In this document: positions 53,521-64,000 of the stretch, piece by piece
How the letters are laid out: the number at the start of each line of letters is the position of its first letter
Position numbering within the stretch: position 1 is the stretch's first letter
Source: Bryopsis sp. KO-2023
Taxonomy: Eukaryota > Chlorophyta > Ulvophyceae > Bryopsidales > Bryopsidaceae
Direction: 5' to 3'
Assembly: GCA_030272585.1 (NCBI GenBank)
Contig: BSYQ01000001.1
Location: 10,059,001 to 10,123,000 of the forward strand
Length of the DNA: 64,000 nt
Made by a program: the position numbers and the translations under genes
The notes under the pieces: model-generated
The model's database searches: none
What the model was told of the DNA's origin: nothing
What the model saw: only the letters and a program-made list of their open reading frames with translations

Positions 53521-53562
53521 ATCAAGAAAACACCATACTTTGGTTTGGATGTTCTCCATCAT
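53521..53562 (-). promoter_or_regulatory. Candidate SECIS element (core)
   Basis: On the minus strand, about 60 bases after the glutathione peroxidase stop, ATGA (53562-53559) is followed after 12 bases by AA in a predicted loop (AAACC) and, 20 bases later, by TGAT (53524-53521). This matches the core spacing of eukaryotic SECIS elements (AUGA, apical AA, UGA). The helix between them pairs only partly by eye (AGAA/TTCT and CC/GG blocks). Confidence 0.4.
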
Positions 53563-53623
53563 ATGTTTCCACTTTTTAAACACTGACGCCTGACAGCAGG
53601 GATAGAGGAGTGTCTACAAATAA

Positions 53624-55095
53624 TCAAACAGAAACGATGCATTCTGGAGAGTCTGGATTAGCCAGACACTCCTCTGGCAGCAGATTATCCTTGCCAGCAA
53701 GAAGCAGCTTCACCTGCAGCCCCCCCCAAAAAAATTATAAAAAATCATTAAAATTAAAAATTAGAGACACACACATTTGTCCAATATTACCAAAAGGAAT
53801 CCAAATTACAGCAACACAAAGGTAGCACAAACTGCTACTTTGCGTGAACCTCACAGGATGAAGCATTTCTAAATTATCTATCCGCCTGTTGTTCGTAATT
53901 TCTCCAGACAGGTTGATCCAAAAAAAAAAACCTGAAGTGCTTGCAATTAACAAACAGAGGAGTGGTGCTTGCCACTTACATCGCCTTCAAACTTGAGTGG
54001 ATCGAAGTAAGGAGTGTATCGTCGAACAGGCTTTCCATCGCGGTTGATGAGAAATTTGACGTAGTTCCATTCAATCCTGCCTTTCTCCCCCACCGAGGGT
54101 CTGCTTCTACCTTGGGGAGACGATTTCGGAAATTCGCTCTTCAAGTATCGATACAATGGGTGGGCTCCTCCATCGTTCACTTCAATTTTGTCCTGCACAG
54201 AAAACCAACCAGAATTCCATTATATCCATAGAAGATTTGGCCATTGGAAAAAGGGCGAGGGCAAGGGAAGGGAAATATCTCGACTTATTTGTTTAAATCA
54301 ACGTTTGTTTTGAGGGGCCCCGGTGCTTGATTCAACACATTCCACTCCCCTTCCAAGGATTTGGCTGCCCAAAGAGAAAACCAGACAAAGCCAATAAAAG
54401 AAGAAAAACGTTCAAGGACTAGCACCACCAAACTGACGTCTCAAGCTATGTGTTTCCTGTAGAAAAGCCAACCGCCAAGAAACTAAAGTACTGCGACTGC
54501 TCACATAGACGTCGAAGTCGAAGCCAAACTTCTGGATCGCGTACTCGCGCTCTCCTTCGTCGGACAAAGGTGCCTGACCACCAAACTGGTTGCAGGGAAA
54601 AGCACACAAGTTGAAACCATCAGCCTTGTACTTTTCCTGCAGCGTCCTCAAACCAGGGTAGTTGACGTTCTGGAGGGGTCACGCGCTCGCCACGTTCACC
54701 ACCACCAGAACTTGCCCCTTATACTTAGAAAGGGAAACTGGTTCGCCATACATATTGACGTCGAACCCGTAGATCGACTCCTCCGCAGCGTTCACCCCTG
54801 GTACAAGGAAACGCGAAACGCGGTGAACCTCCTATTCAACTCGACAGTATCCGACCTCAACAGAAAGCAGCAGAGATCGTTTGCAACTCTGCCCAGATCT
54901 TTGAACACCTTCGGGAAGAAGGAGTGCCGCGCCAGAGAGCGCCAGGGATTCGATCGCATCTCTGCGCGAAAGTTCAAAATCAGGACCGTTTGCGGCGCGG
55001 TCGCGACACGCGGCGATCTTGGCGGTGTTTCGACGCTTCCCAGTCGCTCCGCGGCGAGAAAACCTGCAGGAGCTGCCCGCACGGGACAGCAACAT
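53624..55095 (-). CDS. GPX: Glutathione peroxidase, candidate selenoprotein, plastid/lumen-type leader
   Basis: Reduces hydroperoxides using thiols. Exons 55095-54909, 54797-54505, 54192-53980, 53713-53624; 783 bp, 260 residues, GT-AG, phases match. The active-site motif NVASx(C/U) reads N-V-A-S-A-TGA: the in-frame TGA (54679-54681, residue 102) sits exactly at the catalytic Cys/Sec. The rest of the catalytic tetrad is intact: Gln in PCNQFGGQ and Trp-Asn in IEWNYVKF. No intron can remove the TGA (the only GT...AG around it would be 13 bases), and the frame is open for the rest of the exon and on to a normal end at PECIVSV-stop. The first exon is Arg/Ser/Ala-rich, transit-peptide-like, then SRRDAIESLALSGAALLL, like a twin-arginine lumen signal. 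P follows U where G is usual. A recent nonsense mutation is the alternative. Confidence 0.8.
54679..54681 (-). other. In-frame TGA, probable selenocysteine codon
   Basis: Minus-strand codon TGA at residue 102 of the glutathione peroxidase, in the position taken by Cys or Sec in all members of the family. Sec in this position is known from animal GPX and from green algal GPX. Confidence 0.75.
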
Positions 55096-55193
55096 GTTGG
55101 AAATGAATGCTCACCGACGAAGACGAGCGTTGGTGTGCGGAATTTAAACCTCTGCGCGCGATTGCTGAGTCAGGATGGTGTTCTTGATCCTGG

Positions 55194-55211
55194 CACAGTT
55201 TCTGTCAATCT
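55194..55211. repeat. 18-bp target duplication of the LINE insertion, left copy
   Basis: CACAGTTTCTGTCAATCT, repeated exactly at 56746-56763 on the other side of the LINE block. Confidence 0.85.
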
Positions 55212-56432
55212 TTGGGAACAATATTCGGGAATTGGTTTAAATTTTTCCAAAACGATTCTGATGGTTTTTTTTTCAGCAGCTTATGTCTTCTTCTTTTCAT
55301 TTTCATGAGCATTCTATACCAATTTCAGAGGACCATACATATTTAGGAATTCGGTTATCATCAAGTTCTCATCATCCTTTTTTGTCGCATATTGATTATG
55401 TTTTAGCACAGTGTCGGAAAGCAATGGGGTTTGTTTTGTCGCGTCTTTTTGCTCTGAAAATTGAGGATCCAAAAGTAGCATACAATCTTTTTAAGGTGTA
55501 TGTTTTGGGCAGTATAGGATATGGGTTTCCTATTTGGGGTCCATTCCTAACAGTTTCTCAGTGGCGTTTGTTGGAAGCAATTCATCTCCAGTTTATGAGA
55601 AGTATCCTCCGTTTGCCTCGATATACGCCAAAGGAGGTTCTGTACGGGGAATTAGGGTGTTATCCATTAGAATTAGCACTTTGGTCGCAATTGTGCCGAT
55701 ATTGGAACAAGTTGGTTGGGTTATCAGTTGATCGATTGCATGGAAGATTGTTTTGTTGGGGTTTTGATCAATATCACGCATCTCGATCTTCTTGGTTTGG
55801 GCGTATTTTGGGTTTTTTCAGACGGTTTTGGCCGGAGAAGATATTTTCTTCTACGACTTTGGTGGACATTTCGGAATTTCAGCGTCGTTATAAAGCTATG
55901 CATGCTGAACATGTTTTCGGTTCATCTGCATCTCGAGTTATATCTTGGTATCGGCATATTAAGTTTTCCCTCAGATTTGAACGGTATTTGACAACTTTAA
56001 AACCAACTTCTCTTCGGGTTTTCTTTACTCGTTTTCGTTGTGGTATTCATTTCTTGGAAGTGGAAGTGGGACGATATAATGGTGTACCAAGGGAAAACAG
56101 GATTTGTCGGTTGTGTCGGTCCGCGGTGGAAGATGAACGGCATTTTCTTTTTGAATGTCCTTTTTATTCTTCCTTTCGTTCTTTGCATTCAGATGTTTTT
56201 CGATGGGCTAATCCCAAGGATCTTTTTAGTAGGGTGCCATCGGGCAAATTAGCTTTAATTATCAGCAAAATGGCTTCAATACGTTCAGCAGGTTTACAAT
56301 CCTAAGGTTTTTGTTTTGTTTTTTTTTTTTTTTTTTTTTTTCTCTTTCTTTTCTTTCCTTTTTGTCTTTGTTCCAGCATCATAGAGGGTGATGGCTCTCT
56401 TTTGCTGTGGGTTGTAATTATGATTATGATTA
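55212..56432 (+). mobile_element. 5'-truncated LINE, plus-strand part
   Basis: Begins in the RT domain (WEQYSGIGLNFSKT) and crosses a T-run near 55266-55274, where the frame shifts. It continues as an open frame of about 330 codons (55283-56305) with the late RT/thumb region (HTYLGIRLSS), and a C-terminal zf-RVT-type zinc knuckle (RICRLCRSAVEDERHFLFEC). A T-rich 3' UTR and an ATTATG-repeat tail follow. It is non-functional: no endonuclease, start or full RT. It lies 117 bp upstream of the GPX start codon. Confidence 0.85.
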
Positions 56433-56745
56433 TTATGTCAATCTTTATTACACAAGTCCGTATCTACAAACAAAGGATTGTCAAAAAAAAAAGAAAAACG
56501 ATATCACCCCCTCTCAAAAGAAATCGAATCACTAAAAAACGATGACCGTTCAAGCAAAGGACAAGCTTGCGAACGGTGTAAAGAAAGAGACAGCTTTTGC
56601 CAAGCCCTTTCCACAACTATCGACGTAGGAAGATTTTGAAGGGTAGCAACCATACGTGATAAAGAACGAACTAATGTTTGACAATCAGACGAAAAACCTC
56701 CAAAAGTTTCCACTGCGAAACAAATAAAATCCAAACCCAATTCAT
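56433..56745 (-). mobile_element. LINE 3' fragment, minus-strand part
   Basis: Reads on the minus strand from 56745: a C-terminal ORF fragment (LDFICFAVETFGGFSSDC...) resembling the last domain of algal non-LTR retrotransposons. It ends in TGA, followed by a short UTR with AATAAA and an A/T tail. It meets the plus-strand LINE tail to tail, and both lie within one pair of 18-bp duplications. Confidence 0.6.
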
Positions 56746-56763
56746 CACAGTTTCTGTCAATCT

Positions 56764-57095
56764 GGGCGACTTCTCAGCAAACACCACCCAACTCGAATGG
56801 TCCAACTCTCAGCTGAAAGAAATATTGATTATTTAAGAATGATGGGATTGTGGGAATCCAGAACTCGTTCTCTTTTCCTTGCTCTGCTGTAATATGTGTA
56901 TCCCCCCCCCCTGGTTGTCTTTTTTGATTAATTGAACAGTTCAGTTCAAGCCTGAAAGGCTGTAGGCACCAAACTTGTACATGCAATTACAAATCCCCAA
57001 TAATTCCGATGCCATCTGTCAAACCCACAGTCAAACTGCCAGTGAATACATCAAACAATTCTTCAATCCCCCATCTGCTTGTATGAGAAACAACA
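56764..57095. other. Intergenic region
   Basis: About 330 bp between the LINE and the 3' end of the PLP-binding protein gene; no gene seen. Confidence 0.5.
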
Positions 57096-59098
57096 TCATT
57101 TCGAGTAATCCCTTGCACCGAAAATCGCTGACCCGACTCTCACATTCGTGCTCCCCATTTCGATCTGCGACAGAATATTGCAAAAAGCTAATAAAATATT
57201 GAACAAAATTAGAAAAGCAAATAATAACAAATCATTCAAAAACGGCACCGAAGCTTTTACAACATACAGTCAAACTATATTTTGTTCGAAGGACACCGCC
57301 GCTTATTGATGAACAGAAAGCTCCATGAAAAGTGCTGCACCCAGACCGCAGAAGACGCAAACACACATGTGATATGAAAGAACAAAAAACACCAGAATCG
57401 AAAGCATCGGGCCCTCCAGTGGATGTCAGGAATGCAGAGTTGCTAAGGTTTCCACTGCAACTGCACAAGAGTGAGCGATTTCAGTACGTCGCTTGCTCGA
57501 CAGGTAAAAACACCTACCGCTTGTTCAAAATCTCCCGACATTCCCATGCTGACTTCTAAGGTGTCTGGCTCCAGGCCCAGCTCCTTGCAAACCTCGTTTC
57601 GGCACTGCAGCAAAGCTAAGAAATTTTCTGGGCGAGAGGTGTAATCGGGCATCCCGATCGTCATCAACCCTGATGGTAAAAAAAACAGTCAGAAAAAGAA
57701 ACTGTGATATGTGCAGCATTCAGAAAACGTGTAAAACCAGAATCGAGCACACACTCTTCCCTGCCAGTGTTTGTTTTTTTTCCATGTGGATCATGTCTAA
57801 ACCTCACTGTGAAAATGAACGACATGAACCCTCCCTCAAACCCAGGATCAGAATGGAAAAATTCACCTGCAAGTTTCAAGGATTTGCATTCTTCGTGGAT
57901 GTGCTTGGCTAGGCCGTTGACATCCTTGGGCTCAATTCCGTTTTTGCTCTCTTCCCCAGAGGTATTGACTTGCACCATCACCCCCAGCGGAGGCCGCCCC
58001 AAGTCAGCCACCGTTTGATTCAGCTTGTTGGCAACCTGCACCAGCAAACCCGACAGCATTTTTGTACATCGTTCAAAGCTGGGCGAATGACACAGAACAA
58101 GAAAATATGTATCTGTATTAAAAACGAAGAAAAAACCATTCCACTACCTTGACGCTATGAACAGTCTCCACCATCGCTAGGTTCGGCACGCCCTCTGTAC
58201 TGCAACAGAACCAGCAGCAAAAAAAAAAAGAAGCATGATATAAAAACGTAGCGTTGATTAGGACATTGATGGAGGTATGGCACCCCCCAGGTAATTTCAT
58301 TTCATTTTTTTAAAATTTCTTCTGGAAATGCTGAACAACAAACACACACACACCAAGAAGCTTCTTGATTTTGTTCGACTGCAGATGACCGATGAAGTGC
58401 CACTCGATGTCCGCAGGCAACAGAGGCGCTTTTTCAATGATTTCCTGTAAGTACAATAAAACAAAAAATTTCAAGCCAAATTCATGACAGGCACCCCCTC
58501 GATCGGCCCCCGGGGCAAGCATAAAAACGATGACTTCTTGTTGCTATCGCTTTTTTCCTTTTTCTTTATTTTTCTTTTTTTTGTAATAATAGACACACCT
58601 GTACATAATTCTCACCGAATGTCCTCAAGCCAGCATCGTATGCGCACTGGAGGGATTCATTTGGTTTCGTTTTGCTGACAGCTACCAATCGAGGCTGAGA
58701 AGAAGAGAAAAAAAAAGCAAAAGAAGCCGTCAAGCAAATGCTCCAATGTCATACTAGCATATGGTTCAAATCTTGATGCATATGGTAAATCAACTGTTCC
58801 GGGTTGCTGTAAGAATCCACTCAACCCTACCTAACATCAAGGCTTCTGCCAAGTCCATGCTCAAATTCGATGAAACGTGTTCAAAATGGATCCTTTTTCA
58901 TTCCAAGAATACAGTTTCAGTTTTGGACCGTGAGTGAAACGGGTGGCCTGGGGTGTGTGCTCATACCAAGGTGGTTCTTTTCCCCTTTTCGGCGGCGGCT
59001 TTCACTCTGCACAGGGTCCCTTCCACAGCTTGAGCGACATCGTTCGCTGCTGACATCGTGAACGCCCGTCGAGTGAGGTTGATGCCCACCCTTGCCAT
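57096..59098 (-). CDS. PLPBP: PLP homeostasis protein (YggS/PROSC/PLPBP family)
   Basis: Binds pyridoxal 5'-phosphate and keeps the vitamin B6 pool balanced; no enzyme activity is known. Exons 59098-58967, 58694-58599, 58444-58354, 58194-58148, 58035-57867, 57669-57518, 57164-57096; 756 bp (251 aa), GT-AG, in phase, usual family length. Motifs: LVAVSKTKP (PLP lysine), [64 protein letters not shown] ([11 protein letters not shown]) and [17 protein letters not shown] at the end. The extra N-terminus ([20 protein letters not shown]) is basic and could target mitochondria or plastids; a second Met at residue 15 could give a cytosolic form. Confidence 0.95.
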
Positions 59099-62000
59099 GC
59101 TGATGCCTTCACAGAAATCTCGAAATCGACGCTTCCACAAAGGAGAGAATTATTAGTGGGGGTGTTACTCATTCGTGTTTGCGTGATGATGGGGTGATGG
59201 GGAGAATTCCGTGAAACCAATTCACGGAACCGAGAATTCGACGATGAATGGGGGGTGATGGTCTTGATGAGGTGGTCGACAGGGAGGTAACCTCCCCTTG
59301 AAGTTCTTGGCTGACAGCCAGTTGCAGGACAACCATGCATGAAACCTAAACCCACATTCACTGTGAGCATCTGTTCCAACTGTGGAGCTGTGGAAGCTTC
59401 CTTCCAGTTGCCGAGATCTACCCATCAGAATGGAATGCCAGCTGAGGTGATGTTGAACAGCCATCCCACATCCTTGTTGAGACGGAAAAAAAAAAGACTT
59501 TCTGGAAATTTATTTCTTTGCATTGTGAATGTCTGCACTCGGCACATGGTCGAGGTGAAAGCAAGCGGCATGTTTCCTCTCTTTTTTTCTTCTTCTTCTT
59601 CTTTCTTCCAGAGTTCCTTATAATTCTTAAAACGAAAAAAAATATAAAAATAAAGTCTAAACCCATTTGGAGAAGCGATTCAATTGTGCACTTTGTGCAT
59701 CAATACCCCATCAAACATAGCAACAAAACCCTTTTTCTTTTTCTTGAAATATTTTTCTAACAGTTTTAATCCTGGCACAACGGAGAAACCCCAGATCAAC
59801 CTCTGGACAGCAGAAAAAAAATATGACCAGAAAATTGAAATCAAGAAGCCCACATTTAAAAAAGAAAACCAACCAACACCCTTGAAAAACAAAGCAGCTT
59901 TTCTTTTTTGTTCCCTTTAATTCCGAATCCCATCTTTTTACATGCGCACAGCCTCGCAGCTTTACCGATGCACATCTTACACATTTGATGGGAGGGGGGT
60001 AAAAAAAAAATACCTTAACCAAGAACCCAAAACACACCATTTTTTTTCTTTCTTTTCCCCCCCCCAGCATCAAATGAAAAATACAGCAGCATGCGCGGCC
60101 CTTTTGTTGTTCTGTTTTCTTTTTCTTTTTTTCCTCCCCTTTTTTTTCATTTTTTTAATTCTGTTCTTTTTTTTTTACCTTTGAAAACATGGCCCCGTAA
60201 AATACCTTCTACAACATTGAAACAAATATCCATCTGTTACACCATCATTGTGCACCCCCCCCCCTTTTTTTAAATCTCTCTTCCCCTATTTTTTTTGACC
60301 CCCCCACCCCCCCTCCAAACCCCCCGTCCCACAAAAAAAAAAAACAGAAAAAAGAACACGCCACAAAAAAAAGAAAAGGAATGCTTGCACCCCCTCCCGA
60401 AATCGACAATATACACATAGATATATATGAAACCCCACCCTCCCTGCCTCCCATTGTTTATATGTCTGCATACTCACCCACACAAACCAACATCTTTATC
60501 AGAATTCGTACGAATGCATAGGTCAAATACACAGAGATGCCAGGGACCAATAGCGGTCAATTTTGGCAGTTCCTGCTTAGAAAATGATTATAATCTAAAC
60601 CCCTCTTGTTCCATCAAAACTTCTTGGCCGAAAACAGTTCAGCAAACCTTTTCGACCACAACTCTCTCATCCATTCACAAAGTCGCTGTAAATTAATATA
60701 TATATTTATCGTCATGAAAAAAGCCAACTTTGATCGATGTCGTACGCCTCTTTTTTTTTTTTTTCAAAGTAAAAATCAGGGGGCGGGGGATACAATTTAT
60801 GTATTTCTTTCTTTTTTTTTCTAAAAAAATAAACTACCTTCTCCTTGTAATATATATAAATATATATATATATATGTTAGGATATATACCTCCACAGTTT
60901 TTCCCCCAAACATTTTTACTACGTTTTTTTTCTCTCTCTCTCTCTCTTTTTCTTTCTTCCACAGCCAATGTATTGCTTTTTCTTTTTTTTTTGCTGTGTT
61001 TGTGTTTGTATTTTCTTTCTTTCTTTTTTCTTCTTTTTCTCGCCCCTTTCAGACCATCGTCTGTAAAATCTTTTTCAACTCTTTTTTTTTTTTTTTTTCA
61101 AAAAAACTTAACAAGTATTCCCATCAGATAAACCCTCCCCCCATGTTTGCACAACTGAAGAAAAGCCATGGATAAGAAAAATCATGGATGGGAAAAATAC
61201 AAAATAAAAAAAAAGGATAAAGAACATCGAAAACACCACCAATATCAAAACAGAAGGAAAATCCAACAACTAAAAAAATGATAGAAAATAAAACGATATC
61301 AAGCGAAAACAATAAGATCTCTATTCCCCGCTTTGCAAAATACTTGATATCGACATCCCATATAGTCCATGTTCATGTATCCTAAAAAAGGATATTTAAA
61401 AAAAAAAAAAAAAAAAAAAAACATGCCTGAAAGAAGGGATAGACTTCTGTAAAATTACAGAGCAACAATCAGACCCCCTTTTTCTTTTTTTTCTTTTTTT
61501 AACCCCTATTTTCTATCAACCACTTTTTCTTTTCAACTTTTTTTTTCTTTCTTTCTTTCTTTCTCTCCTTCCCTGTATACTTTGTTGTTATATCTGTGAA
61601 GTGGTCAAATTATGAACATGCAAACACTAATCCTAGAGTGACAGTTATTTCAGAAATGTTTTTGGAAAAAAATTCGAGTAGGAGTTTTGAAATGTCCAAT
61701 ATATTTTATATCGGCTCAGGTGCTTTTCTCTTTGTTTAACTTTTCTTTTCGGCAATATATCCCAATATCCCCCGAATATTTTTTTTCTTTTTCTTTTTTT
61801 TGCCTAGCTAAACAAAGAAAGTTCGTCATCTTGTCTGTTTCACAAGAAAGAAAGAAGAAAAAAAAGAAAAAGGAAAAAAGAAAAAAAACTAAAAACAAAA
61901 ATAGAGAAAACAATAGAACATAAACCCATACATTTTTCTTGTTTTCTCCCTCCCACTTTTGTTTCTTTTTTTTTCTTTTTTTTTTCCTTTCCTTTTTTTT

Positions 62001-62203
62001 TTTTTGCAATGCATGAGTACTTTTTTTTTTTTGTTCTGTTTTGGAATGCGTTAACTAAAAAAAAACTGAAGTATGCACTTCTTTTTTTTTCCTTTTCTTA
62101 CTACTAGGTTACGTTACCTTGAAAAGACTGTTATGTCCCCACCCCATAAAATTTCTTTTTATCCTTTTTTTTTCTCATCCCCATGCATTTTCGACCACAT
62201 AGC
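59099..62203. other. T/A-rich intergenic region
   Basis: About 3.1 kb with many T runs, A runs, C runs and AT microsatellites (e.g. 60850-60875). ORFs here are low-complexity (Phe/Lys-rich) artefacts. The right end should include the 3' UTR of the armadillo-type gene. No gene supported. Confidence 0.55.
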
Positions 62204-63984
62204 TTATCGTACATGCAGATTGATAGTTCTCAGCGTTTCTTTCACAGAATTCGACCTCGCCAGCAATCTTAGTAATTCCAGGGCCGCACAGATCAGCGAA
62301 TCTCCATCCATATCCTGCAGCTCGAACAATTTCTCCAGGAATTCAGGCGTACAGATTTCATCCATGCAGCACTCCGAATCAGCAAACTTCCCCAGAGCCA
62401 CCAAAGCAGACTCCACCACCTCAAAATCATCCCAGAACACGTACTCAGCCAAGTAACTCAAAGCTCCCCCCTCGTCCAAATCCTGCCTTATCTCTTCCCC
62501 AGCCGCCAGGGACCCCGTTAACCTGCACACCGAAGCGGCGATTCTGGGGTCCTTCAACTCGAGATAGCTCATCACTGTTTGTGCGACCCCGGATTTGTGC
62601 AAGTAACTACTGGTTCCCCTGTTCAAAGGCACGCAGGATGCCAAATTGAAAACCCCGATCGAATCCTCGCCCCCATCGAAGCTGCCGAACAAAGCCTGGA
62701 CTCTCCCTCGGGAAAGATTCGCCCTGCTCGTCTTTATGGTGTTATGAATTATGTTATGGGTAGTAGGGCTGGTAGCTAATTCAGCCAACACCCGCAGTGC
62801 ATTCACTTGGGCAACCCCACTGGCCAGATGCCAAGTTTTCGAGAGATGGGTCAGCATGCCCCTCTCAATGAACTGAGCTTTCAAGGTTTCCACTTTGACC
62901 AGCTGCACCGTCAAGTCCATCGCGCTGTTCTCCACGCTCGCGTCCAAAAAGTACATCTTTTTGCAAAGCAGCGCGAAGAAGTCTCTGTGGGAGGCAATCG
63001 CATCGCGCACTTCGTTGTGCACAGCGAGTCGTGCCAACAACTCCAGCGTCGCAGACAACAGCGCACACTTGCTGCGTTCTCTCACATAACGTCCCGGCGC
63101 CGCTGAGATTTCGTCCGTGAGTTTCACAGCGGCCTTGATTAGTTGGGGCGTAAGCAGTTCGTTCTGCAGCAACAGCTTGGCATTATCGGGGTCGGCAGCT
63201 AACCTCGCAAGCGCTCTGGTACACGACGCCCTTACCCTACAACAGCCAAGACACACATATACAGTTAGCGCTCATATCTGAGATTTCGCAATGTTTCCTT
63301 GCGCAGCGACAAAAAGCATGCTCAGCGCGTGCACCTGTAGGTGTACCGTCGTCGAACAAGCTTCATAAGCCTTGCAGTTGGGTCGGCATCCATTATTTCC
63401 ATGCGAACTTGGGGGTCGATAGCCATGTGCCCCAAAGCATCCGCTGCAGCACACCTACCCCCCATCCCGCTGGCCTTCAACATGGGGACGAGTTTCGGAA
63501 TTGCCCCTTCACGCGCGATCCACGCTCGATACGACGGCTCCACGGAAGCGTACGCCGAAAGGACGCGCGCCGCCTCCTCTCGCGCCGAAGATCTCGGTGA
63601 CGACAGTTGTTGTACAAGCCTTTCCACCTCGTTCGTCCTCTCATTCCCGACGGGATGCAGCAGAGGTCCCGAAAAAATACGGAGCACAAAAGTCGCCGCG
63701 CGACTCGTCCCCGAGCTGACCGCGAGCTGGAATGCCGCCCGCAGTTTCTTCCTGAAGGTTAGGACAGGCACGGGGTTTTTGAACTTCGCCGGTGATGCTC
63801 GACGTTTGGCGGGGCCGAGCTCGAGCAAATTGGAAATTTTGGCGCGGAACCCCAGCGAGAAACACTTTGTTCCCTCCCATTCGTCGGGAGAGATAATTCC
63901 CGACGCTCTCAGGTCAATGCCGCCCGTTGGCGTCATATAACCGTCTTGAGACTCCCCACATAAAGAATCGGCAGTGTTGAGCAT
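62204..63984 (-). CDS. Armadillo-type repeat protein (5' end beyond the window)
   Basis: Two exons visible: 63984 or further upstream to 63335, and 63236-62204, joined in phase (AG|G) with a GT-AG intron; at least 560 aa. The N-terminal 100 residues are Lys/Arg/Pro-containing and lack repeats. The rest is a chain of helical ARM/HEAT-like units (VERLVQQLSSPRSSAREEAARVL; GAIPKLVPMLKASG; AADALGHMAID; ALARLAADPDNAKLLL; ALVALGKFADSECC). Such proteins are protein-binding scaffolds; the partner is unknown. The frame is open to the right edge, so the start at 63984 is probably not the true one. Stop TAA at 62204-62206. Confidence 0.85.
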
Positions 63985-64000
63985 GAAGTGGCGTTTTCCT

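Noticed and set aside
53455..53525. Alternative SECIS around the G-run (minus strand ATGAAGATCGACTGGGG)
   Set aside because: A hairpin can be drawn (ATCGAC/GTTGAT and G/C runs), but the UGA side would be base-paired, unlike a SECIS quartet.
54667..54681. A mini-intron or frameshift removing the TGA in the peroxidase
   Set aside because: The only GT...AG pair around the TGA encloses 13 bases, far too short, and the frame continues in GPX homology on both sides without it.
60000..62100. Phe- or Lys-rich ORFs in the T/A-rich spacer
   Set aside because: Direct products of homopolymer runs.

Overview
The window is eukaryotic nuclear DNA. Genes are interrupted by GT-AG introns, long T and A runs fill the spacers, and no operons are present. 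A plant-type peroxisomal citrate synthase, a B12D/NDUFA4-like subunit, a peroxidase with a plastid-type leader and chromodomain Ty3/gypsy elements point to the green lineage. An apparent selenocysteine codon argues against land plants, which are known to lack selenoproteins. My best guess is a streptophyte or other green alga such as Chara (moderate to low confidence; the genus is inference).

Bases 1-40800 are a stack of LTR retrotransposons nested inside each other, named here A, B, C, D, Y and Z. Z (minus strand, 19162-40800 visible) is the host of the stack. Y (minus, only its 5' end visible) sits in the pol of Z. A (847-18359, minus, duplication ACAGT) sits in the LTR of Y. A is in turn split by B (4689-14780, plus, duplication GTGCG) and by a 465-bp hAT-like element (16470-16934, duplication GTGTCCAT). 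C (20875-37603, minus, duplication GAATC) sits in the gag of Z. D (27643-36599, plus, duplication AGACT) sits near the gag start of C. A, B and C code for chromovirus-type gag-pol. B also carries a third ORF. D has no gag-pol: about 8.5 kb between its LTRs is non-coding and densely studded with GCGGA. All six elements share one 12-nt primer binding site, TGGTTTCGGAGC. Both LTRs of A, B, C and D look identical by eye, which suggests a recent burst.

Bases 40806-64000 hold host genes. In order: an unknown 227-aa ORF (minus); a long AT-rich spacer with a perfect 32-bp foldback; a DUF4604-like/TPR gene (minus); a divergent NDUFA4/B12D-like gene (plus); peroxisomal citrate synthase (minus); a SWIM zinc-finger gene (minus); a glutathione peroxidase with an in-frame TGA at the catalytic position (minus); a composite LINE insertion just upstream of it; a PLP-binding YggS/PROSC-type gene (minus); about 3 kb of T/A-rich spacer; and an armadillo-type gene running off the right edge (minus). 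For six of these genes I built exon models by hand; five give in-phase coding lengths divisible by three that match family expectations, and the armadillo model is open-ended at the window edge.

The most notable items are the candidate selenoprotein with a possible SECIS, the large GCGGA-rich non-autonomous element D, the extra zinc-binding/coiled-coil ORF in B, the hAT-like element containing a tRNA-like block, and the shared primer site with AAC-type frameshift sites.
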